From Zancudomyces culisetae (Eukaryota; Kickxellomycota; Harpellomycetes; Harpellales; Legeriomycetaceae): a DNA stretch of 14,133 bases. Under the pieces are notes generated by a model. It searched no databases and was not told where the DNA came from. It saw nothing but the letters and a program-made list of their open reading frames with translations. The DNA lies in NCBI GenBank assembly GCA_001969505.1, contig LSSK01000112.1, positions 1 to 14,133 of the forward strand. Direction: 5' to 3'. Positions 8,585 to 14,133 of the stretch are shown here, in pieces (position 1 is the first letter of the stretch; the number at the start of each line of letters is the position of its first letter). The translations under genes were made by a program, and so were the position numbers.

Positions 8585-8610
8585 AGATAAAGATAACAGA
8601 TAACAGATAA
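8585..8610 (+). promoter_or_regulatory. Tandem array of four AGATAA (GATA-factor) sites
   Basis: Four copies of AGATAA in the same orientation begin at 8585, 8591, 8598 and 8605, spaced 6 to 7 bases apart. A further copy on the opposite strand (TTATCT) lies at 8671-8676. HGATAR is the established core site of fungal GATA factors. The array lies between the YRB2-like and GATA-factor genes, so it could serve either. Autoregulation of the GATA gene 2.7 kb away is an inference. Confidence 0.6.
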
Positions 8611-9949
8611 GAGTTCATGTGTAATGGTTTCAAATCTTGATTCAATAGGGCAGTGCCTATTTGCCGGGCTTTATCTACCTTGCGCCTATAGCAGTGCACC
8701 ACTAAGTATAAGTTCAACAAATGGTTGTTTTACTTGAAAATTTAATTTAGCAATACTCTATCCTTAGTTTTACATCCGATGTATTACAGGACAGATTGTG
8801 TTTTTGTTTTCGGCGGTCTTAAACAAAGTGTTATTAAACCCGGACAGGTTGGGATATATTCGAGTTTTGTAATGGAGATTTTCAAGTTTTGTAAAACTGA
8901 TACATAGATAAATAAGTTATCAAACAAACAGGTGTAAGCTACACGACTATTTGATCGTTGATAGTTGAGCAAGATAGTCATGGTTGAGATTTGTAAGTGG
9001 ATTATCCTTTAAGGAAAAATTGATAGCTTGCCTAGAAATCGCTTATTTTAAATTTGTGTTATTATGTTTACCACCTACTTCCAAACCAATAGACACGTCA
9101 TTACTTTTGACACACAAGATCTCGCGAGACGGGACAGCTCTGAGTAGTGCTAATTTTCGGTTATTACCACTATTTTGGAGAAAAAATCGTGAAATTTAAT
9201 GATAACATGATTTTTGTTTGGCTGTAATACCCTATTGCAACACTGAATAATTTTGTATTTTCCCAATGCTATTTTATGTTGATAAGAGCAAGGCTGATTT
9301 TCAAAGCCATATAAAAACCCCAATATGGTTTAATGTCATTTTGGTAAAGTAGATGACTTTACTACAATAGTTGCAGGTGTTCCTACCTCGATTTTTTTTA
9401 ACACTCCTTTGAATACAAAACTAAAAATGTTTATATTATATATCTTTTAAAACCCACTCAATGACAAATAAAAGAATAGGGATAAATTGACCTCACTATT
9501 CTTGATTGGGCAAGGAGTGGCTACTTACAGGGCCTATTTGAGCAATGTACCAGTAAAGTATAAAAAATAATTAATGCAATAAATGAGTTATTTTTAGAAA
9601 CCCTCACTAGTTGCAGAAAATATTACAAATCAACAAGCACAGCTCTCATTATATACATGTTGGGGAGAATTGTTGGGTATATCATAGAAACCCATAAAAA
9701 AGTTTGTTTGCGTGTTTATGTTGGACAGATCGCTATAGTTACTGAAGAAGTTGCATTGCAAAGCCCCTCCCTCATCTTGTATATTTTTATCCACTCCTTG
9801 CAATTTATAATTGTCCATTAGGCTTGCTCTTTTGCTGGTATCCAAGCAAAAAAAATTTTTTTTTGTTGTTGCGGTGGAACTGGAAATGCTGCTCAATTAA
9901 TAACAACACTTTATTTGCCCATTTAATTAATCACGCTTTGTTGCAGGTG
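8611..9949. other. Gene-poor intergenic sequence, central part
   Basis: No convincing gene. Scattered GATAA sites occur (for example near 8906, 9200, 9278 and 9478). An exact 11-base repeat GTTGCAGGTGT lies at 9370-9380 and 9940-9950. A minus-strand open frame at 9630-9896 starts with TTG (first ATG gives 62 codons) and ends in SCAC. I do not recognise it, and its length is compatible with chance. Confidence 0.45.
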
Positions 9950-9957
9950 TATATAAG
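9950..9957 (+). promoter_or_regulatory. Canonical TATA box
   Basis: TATATAAG on the plus strand, about 48 bases before the structured inverted repeats at 9998-10067 and 1.4 kb before the GATA-factor ATG. It is a good match to the TATA consensus, but AT-rich DNA produces such matches by chance. Confidence 0.35.
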
Positions 9958-9997
9958 TATTACTACAGTCATTTTTTAGGGTATCGCTGAATTCGCA

Positions 9998-10067
9998 ATG
10001 TAATTCTTATAACGGAACAAAAGAATATTGATTACGTTATAGAATTACATGATACAATACTTTTGTT
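9998..10067. repeat. Two interleaved inverted repeats (A-B-A'-B')
   Basis: Arm A at 9998-10014 pairs with A' at 10035-10050 over 16 base pairs with one bulged T. Arm B (AACAAAAG, 10016-10023) pairs exactly with B' (CTTTTGTT, 10060-10067). B lies inside the loop of A and B' lies outside it, so the order is that of an H-type pseudoknot or of two exclusive hairpins. The 9-base connector after A' looks too short to span a full 16-bp stem, so a switch is more plausible than a full pseudoknot. Could be RNA or a DNA foldback. Confidence 0.55.
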
Positions 10068-11000
10068 ATTAAATGCACTTATTTTGCTTTTTCTCCATCC
10101 AAAACAGACATAAATGGTTAGCCACAGCAATAAAGTGAACAAAACCATAGTGCACTTGGCGGGCTAGAAAGACTCGTGATGGATATATACTCACTATTTC
10201 ACAGCGAAACCACGAAATGTATTCACACGTAGCTATATTAGAGCCTCTTTCAAACTGTAAAGGGATTTTGATGTTTTGGTTACAATTTTCAGCCCTCACG
10301 TGAACTAACGTAATCTACGTTTTCAAGGGGAGGATGAGGGTGAGGTGAAACCATATGACCAGGTTCGTCTGACAAAATATTTGTCTTTTCAAGAAAGGAA
10401 ATTCGCAGATTGACTGTTTATTACAAAGTTTCATATTCCGATACACAACGTAAAACCTTAGGCATCTTGTGGGTAAATCTTGTGGAATTGTTAAATTAGG
10501 TCTGTAATGTTGAGAAAAAAGTAACGGCAAACCATCATCTACAAGTGAAACAAGACAAATCATCGACAAATTTGATATCTCGCAAAGCTAATGCACCTTT
10601 TTGTATTTGTTCAAACTTGCTTGTTTTGTATTCCTCAGGCCATAAATTCATTACATTGGTTGATAAAACAGGCCCTCAATTCAAATTACCATAACATTAT
10701 AATCAAAATGGCTATGATTTAATTTGGGTGGTTTTGCTAAGTCCAGATTTTTCAATATAGAAAAAGCCTATTACAGTGTTTTCAATTCTGATGGTATTAG
10801 GAAAAAAAATCACTAAACTTACCCGAATTGACGAGGTTAGTTATTACCAATGATTTTAAATGATTGCAGTTATACAAATTACTAAAATAAGGAAAAAATA
10901 TAACTTTAAAAAGGGCGCTAGGGAAATAGAGGACAAAGGGAAAAAAAAGTGGTGAGATATTATTGTTTGATCTAAATTTCTTAATATTCGCTCCACAAAA
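10068..11000. other. Gene-poor intergenic sequence, GATA-factor side
   Basis: Minus-strand open frames at 10069-10299, 10315-10569 and 10797-11078 have no recognisable domain and Cys/Phe/Ile-rich, non-protein-like composition. I treat them as chance. The stretch about 10080-10560 is visibly less AT-rich than its flanks. A TCACGTGA palindrome lies at 10296-10303. Confidence 0.4.
10296..10303. promoter_or_regulatory. TCACGTGA palindrome (bHLH E-box, Cbf1-like)
   Basis: An exact 8-base palindrome containing CACGTG, the core bound by fungal bHLH factors such as Cbf1 and Pho4. It lies about 1.05 kb upstream of the GATA-factor ATG. Another CACGTG is at 12636-12641, downstream of that gene. Function is inferred from the motif only. 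Confidence 0.35.
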
Positions 11001-11024
11001 ATGCGGTGTAAACAAAAAAAATAA
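11001..11024 (+). other. Short upstream ORF before the GATA-factor leader
   Basis: ATG to TAA, seven codons (MRCKQKK). It is the last ATG before the gene's own start codon, 333 bases further on. It is a uORF only if transcription begins upstream of 11001. Confidence 0.3.
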
Positions 11025-11357
11025 AATAAATCTACACTTTACAAAAATTAAATTAAATATAACATACAAATATATCATAGCAATAGGTCATACTCCAAGC
11101 ACAATATCTCAACACAACACAGCACATACAATATACCATAATTTATATAGGAAATAGAACAATAACGAATAGCATAGTCGCGAACCAAAGGATTAAAAAC
11201 AAAACCAGAACCAAATATACACATAAATCTTACACGCATATACAAGAGTATTACTAGCTACACTAGCTACCATATCATCAATAAAACCAAATCTCAGTTG
11301 TATACATAGCTTTACAACACTTTTATTAAGACACCAAGCCCGTAGACGCAACTAAAA
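11025..11357 (+). promoter_or_regulatory. A/C-rich leader without ATG, upstream of the GATA-factor gene
   Basis: On the plus strand these 333 bases contain no ATG and are dominated by A and C with few G (many CACA, ACAA and CCA strings). This is the look of a long 5' untranslated leader suited to scanning ribosomes. It contains a repeated CTAGCTA near 11255-11270. No TATA box stands out immediately upstream. Confidence 0.5.
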
Positions 11358-12548
11358 ATGACATTCAAAAGCACAGAACTAGATAACTCCAATGGATTAC
11401 AGGATGACTCCGGCTTTAGGCGCACAAATTCTCCTGTAGGAAGACCAAATGGTCAGCCGGATCAAAAGTCTATCTTTTTGCCACAGATAAGGTTGACGAA
11501 CTCGAAAGGATTATACCCAAACCAAAAATTCAGAGGCTTTGGAGAAAGGAGAAATGATATTTTATCGTCTCCCAAAAATAGGTGTCGAAACAGAAGATAC
11601 CCATATTATAGAAGAGAAGCATCTAATCAACCCCTTAGTACTGGTAATAGCAATATTGGGGTCGCATACTCAACATCACCTTCTGAAGGCGGAGTAATCC
11701 CGCTCAGCCAAGAGATAAATAATAGTCAATTTCGAACCCGAGATATCTCACAAATGTACAGGGATGAGTTTAGAGCATACGAGTACTACTATAAAGACAC
11801 ACATGCGGTTCATAGGAACCTACCATCAAAGAATTATACGCACCATCTACAGTCACAGGAACAGTCGCAGCCACAGGCGCAAGAACAACAGGAACAACAT
11901 TATACTCAGCAATATCACAGTAAACACAGTCAAAGTTACCAATATAATCTACACCATCAAAATCACCAGCATCAAAAACGCCATCAAGACCACCAGGAAC
12001 AACATCAAGACCAGTATACCAATCAAACATACTATTATAACCATATGCATAGAGCTGCCATATTAACCAGTACTGAAGATACATCTTCAAGGAATGCCCA
12101 TACGATATCAAATCGTACGAACGGCGTTGGGTTTACAAGTGAAGTATTCCTTCTTCTGAAGGATGCCACTGAACAAATAGCCTCTGGAATAAAAGCTTAT
12201 AACCTTGATGATATCCAAAGTATCGATCAACTGATCGGTGCGGCTGTACTACTAAAAAACGCGCTGGAGTATGGAAAGAAGAAAAATAGCAGTGGATGTA
12301 AGCTTGATCTTAAAACTTATGTAACACGTACTTGCCAAGCTTGCCACACTACATCCACCCCTGAATGGAGAAAAGGCCCACTAGGGCCGCGCACGCTATG
12401 TAATGCATGTGGGTTGATATGGTCAAAGTTTTTGAAAAAACAAGCGCAAGAAGAGCGAAGAAACAAAAGGGCTTATGTTGAGATGAACGGTCCTGAGGAT
12501 TTAGGTACTCATGACAGTTTCATTGCTAAAAGGCGCTCAATCCTATGA
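11358..12548 (+). CDS. GATA-type zinc-finger transcription factor
   Basis: Single exon, 396 residues. One GATA finger lies at 326-351 with pattern C-X2-C-X18-C-X2-C (C326, C329, C348, C351) and core [20 protein letters not shown]. It is followed by a basic tail ([15 protein letters not shown]) that would contact DNA. The 18-residue loop and the EWRKGP core place it with the WC-2/Gat2-like fungal fingers rather than the 17-residue AreA/Gln3 class. Upstream is a helical acidic segment (262-305, [20 protein letters not shown]...). Residues 162-226 are a Gln/His-rich low-complexity stretch typical of activation or condensate-forming regions. The N-terminal 160 residues are Arg/Ser/Asn/Tyr-rich and probably disordered. 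I do not see a PAS domain, so it is not WC-2 itself. Exact orthology is unclear. The very long upstream region and GATA array suggest complex, possibly autoregulatory, control. Confidence 0.92.
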   Translation: MTFKSTELDNSNGLQDDSGFRRTNSPVGRPNGQPDQKSIFLPQIRLTNSKGLYPNQKFRGFGERRNDILSSPKNRCRNRRYPYYRREASNQPLSTGNSNIGVAYSTSPSEGGVIPLSQEINNSQFRTRDISQMYRDEFRAYEYYYKDTHAVHRNLPSKNYTHHLQSQEQSQPQAQEQQEQHYTQQYHSKHSQSYQYNLHHQNHQHQKRHQDHQEQHQDQYTNQTYYYNHMHRAAILTSTEDTSSRNAHTISNRTNGVGFTSEVFLLLKDATEQIASGIKAYNLDDIQSIDQLIGAAVLLKNALEYGKKKNSSGCKLDLKTYVTRTCQACHTTSTPEWRKGPLGPRTLCNACGLIWSKFLKKQAQEERRNKRAYVEMNGPEDLGTHDSFIAKRRSIL

Positions 12549-12566
12549 GGACGGTGGTATTAAAAC

Positions 12567-12593
12567 TTAATTTGGTTTAATTTAGCTTAATTT
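12567..12593 (+). repeat. Three TTAATTT units at exact 10-base spacing after the GATA-factor stop
   Basis: TTAATTT begins at 12567, 12577 and 12587, starting 18 bases after the stop codon. The AT-rich, evenly phased units suggest a 3' processing or termination signal, though nothing proves it. Confidence 0.4.
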
Positions 12594-13133
12594 ATTACAT
12601 TTGCATTCGTATAATTAGTCATATAGTTAGAAAAGCACGTGTCTACTGTGCTTGCACAAGTTCTAGTATCTTGCTTATATATATAGTATTATTATCATTA
12701 GCTGCCGCTATCGTTTATTGTTATTATTGTACTCGGAGACTATATTCTTTAACTGAAATACAGGCTAACGACATCAAGACAATACGTTTATTTCACAAAT
12801 TGTTGGTATATTCAGATGTGCCAAAACAAAACATACTAGGAAGCTCATTTAAAGTTGCCGCAGATTATGGTTTGACAGCTAACTCTTTAAAAAATAGGCG
12901 CAACTAATACAACATTAAAGTTATTGGTATAGGCATAATGCATGGGATTTTGGGACTGAATCAGTTGGTTTCTTTGTAGATGGCGGGGATTTATCCCTTA
13001 AACCGAAACCTTCACAGTTTCAGTTACATCTAGATTTCTAAAAGTTGTCAATCTCATCTTCATCAATTTTTGAAACAAAATACATTTCCCAAGATGATGA
13101 TAAATAATAACTAGAAGTTAGGAGTACTTGCAA

Positions 13134-13149
13134 AAGGTATATATACCTT
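13134..13149. promoter_or_regulatory. 16-base perfect palindrome containing the likely ACY1 TATA box
   Basis: AAGGTATATATACCTT reads the same on both strands and centres on TATATATA, about 105 bases before the ACY1 ATG at 13254. This position fits a TATA box. The symmetrical AAGG/CCTT flanks are unusual. Confidence 0.45.
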
Positions 13150-13253
13150 AAATTGGACCTATATTGCCCAGAGAATATTTTACAACTAAAAATAAAAAAG
13201 AATTTGTTGGAAAGGTAAAGACAATATTTTTAAACAAAAGAATAAAAACCAAG

Positions 13254-14133
13254 ATGGTGGAATCCAAAGAACCAGCTTCAGTATCAAGATTTAGAAAGTA
13301 TTTGCAGATCAAGTCAGTACATCCTACACCAGATTATGAGAGCTGTAGGGAGTTTTTGATAGACCAAGCAAAGGAGATAGGCCTTGAGTATCAAATTGTC
13401 GAGGTATTTGTTTGCTATGTGTGCTCTATTTACATCGCTCCTCTTAGAATATGAAAAAACCATGAATTAATCTCAAACCGTTTAGCTTCAGTAGCAGTAT
13501 TAACACCAATTTTAATACCAATGTAATGTAAACATAAATAGTGCGTAAGGGGAAAGCCTATAATAATTTTAAAGCTTGCCGGCTCAGATCCCAGAAAAAA
13601 ATCAATATCACTGAGCTCGCATACTGATGTAGTTCCAGTTGCAGAGGTAATGATGGTCACTATCAGTACTATTATATTAAAATAGCAATTTACAACAACA
13701 ACAACATCCAACTAATACCTGTACTTTATTGTGTATAGGAAAAGTGGAAATACAATCCATTTGGAGCTGAAAGAGTGCAGGATGATAATGGTGACTACAG
13801 AATATATGCACGTGGATCACAGGATATGAAGGTCACAGGAAGTTGCTACCTAGAAGCCCTAAGACTGATTAAAGGCTCTGGTATACAGCTTACAAGAAAT
13901 GTGTATGCAATTTATGCACCTGATGAAGAAATCGGTGGAGCAGATGGGGTGGGTTCGCTAGTTAAGACCCAAGAATTTAAAAATCTCAACATCGGGTTTG
14001 ATGTTGATGAAAGCGTTCCATCACCGACAGATACTTCGTTCTTGTTTGTGGGGCAAAAATACAAATGTCCTGTAAAATTTGTTACACATGGTAATTCTGG
14101 ACATGGTAGTATGCTTATGGGAGGAACCGCATT
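13254..14133 (+). CDS. ACY1: Aminoacylase-1 (M20A metallopeptidase family), 5' part, three exons visible
   Basis: Exons 13254-13403, 13542-13646 and 13739 to the window edge encode the first 216 residues of about 400. Aminoacylase-1 hydrolyses N-acyl-L-amino acids to fatty acid or acetate plus amino acid, using two zinc ions, in the cytosol. Visible family marks are SVSRFRKYLQIKSVHPTPDY (10-29), SSHTDVVPV with zinc ligand H77 and D79, YARGSQDMK with bridging D114, APDEEIGG with catalytic E148 and ligand E149, and FDVDES with E176. GHGS carries His207, which matches the dimer-interface His206 of the human enzyme. Spacing agrees with human ACY1 throughout, including across both introns. The ATG at 13254 is chosen because the upstream in-frame codons (from 13164) have no ATG and no similarity. 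The C-terminal half, with the last zinc ligand, is outside the window. Confidence 0.92.
13404..13541 (+). other. ACY1 intron 1 (138 nt, phase 0)
   Basis: Donor GTATTT after ...ATTGTCGAG, acceptor ATAAATAG before TGCGTAAGG. The junction gives IVECVRGKPIII, equal in length to the human KVEVAPGYVVTV segment. Possible branch site TTTAATACC near 13511-13519. Confidence 0.88.
13647..13738 (+). other. ACY1 intron 2 (92 nt, phase 0)
   Basis: Donor GTAATG after ...GTTGCAGAG, acceptor GTGTATAG before GAAAAGTGG. An ACTAAT branch site around 13711-13716 puts its adenosine 23 bases before the acceptor, the same distance as in UBC7 intron 3. The junction VPVAE/EKW aligns with human VPVFKEHW. Confidence 0.9.

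Larger units (their letters stand above)
12549..13253. other. Intergenic region between the GATA-factor gene and ACY1
   Basis: About 700 bases with the GATA gene's 3' UTR and the ACY1 promoter. A plus-strand frame is open from 12581 to 12907 (109 codons) but has no ATG. It would encode a hydrophobic stretch followed by a polar tail of no known family. An 11-base near-palindrome ACTGAATCAGT lies at 12955-12965 and resembles a relaxed bZIP site. Confidence 0.5.

Noticed and set aside
9998-10067. Inverted repeats as a miniature transposon (MITE)
   Set aside because: No flanking target-site duplication, and the arms are interleaved rather than terminal.
10315-10569. Minus-strand frames at 10069-10299 and 10315-10569 as exons of one gene
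   Set aside because: No shared domain, no convincing splice sites joining them, and Cys/Leu/Ile-rich composition fits random AT-rich frames.
10797-11078. Minus-strand frame with a good GTAAGT donor near 10819
   Set aside because: The protein is Phe/Leu/Ile-dominated, which follows from the A-rich opposite strand. One donor without an acceptor or homology is not enough.
11770-12111. 113-codon minus-strand frame opposite the GATA-factor Q/H region
   Set aside because: A by-product of the repetitive CAA/CAC/CAT codons; low complexity and no domain.
13164-13253. Upstream extension of ACY1 by 30 codons
   Set aside because: The only start would be TTG; the stretch is Lys-rich without similarity, and the ATG at 13254 fits the family N-terminus.

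Overview
The window looks like nuclear DNA of an ascomycete, probably a yeast outside the Saccharomycetaceae. It is AT-rich and carries fungal-type genes: a Lag1/Lac1 ceramide synthase, a Ber1-like SRR1 protein, Ubc7, Nfs1, a Yrb2-like Ran-binding protein, a GATA factor and an aminoacylase-1. Three of these genes are split by seven spliceosomal introns that I placed by frame, phase and family alignment. CTG falls on conserved leucines, for example in the Nfs1 catalytic loop, so the CTG-to-Ser code is unlikely. I cannot name the genus.

Layout, left to right. A possible C-terminal coding fragment (1-147, +) faces the ceramide synthase gene (310-1377, -). A 1.35-kb divergent spacer leads to the SRR1/BER1-like gene (2731-3492, +). 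That gene is convergent with a four-exon UBC7 gene (3489-4446, -), and the two share a CTAG that supplies both stop codons. NFS1 (4871-6196, -) and the three-exon YRB2-like gene (6680-7936, -) follow, so YRB2, NFS1 and UBC7 form a tandem minus-strand run. Next comes a 3.4-kb stretch with no convincing gene (7937-11357). It holds a four-copy AGATAA array, a TATA box followed by interleaved inverted repeats, a TCACGTGA site, and an A/C-rich leader with no ATG. This leads into a single-exon GATA zinc-finger gene (11358-12548, +). The right end is the 5' part of ACY1 (13254 onward, +), three exons visible, running off the window.

The genes are mostly housekeeping and do not form one pathway: ER sphingolipid synthesis (LAG1), ER-associated degradation (UBC7), mitochondrial Fe-S cluster assembly (NFS1), nuclear export and Ran (YRB2), and amino-acid deacylation (ACY1). 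The GATA factor with its very large upstream region is the regulatory gene. I found no mobile element, CRISPR array, tRNA or rRNA. I did not find a clearly new multi-gene system. The least explained signals are the structured, gene-poor upstream region of the GATA gene, the stop-codon overlap of SRR1 and UBC7, and the 32-nt internal exon of YRB2.
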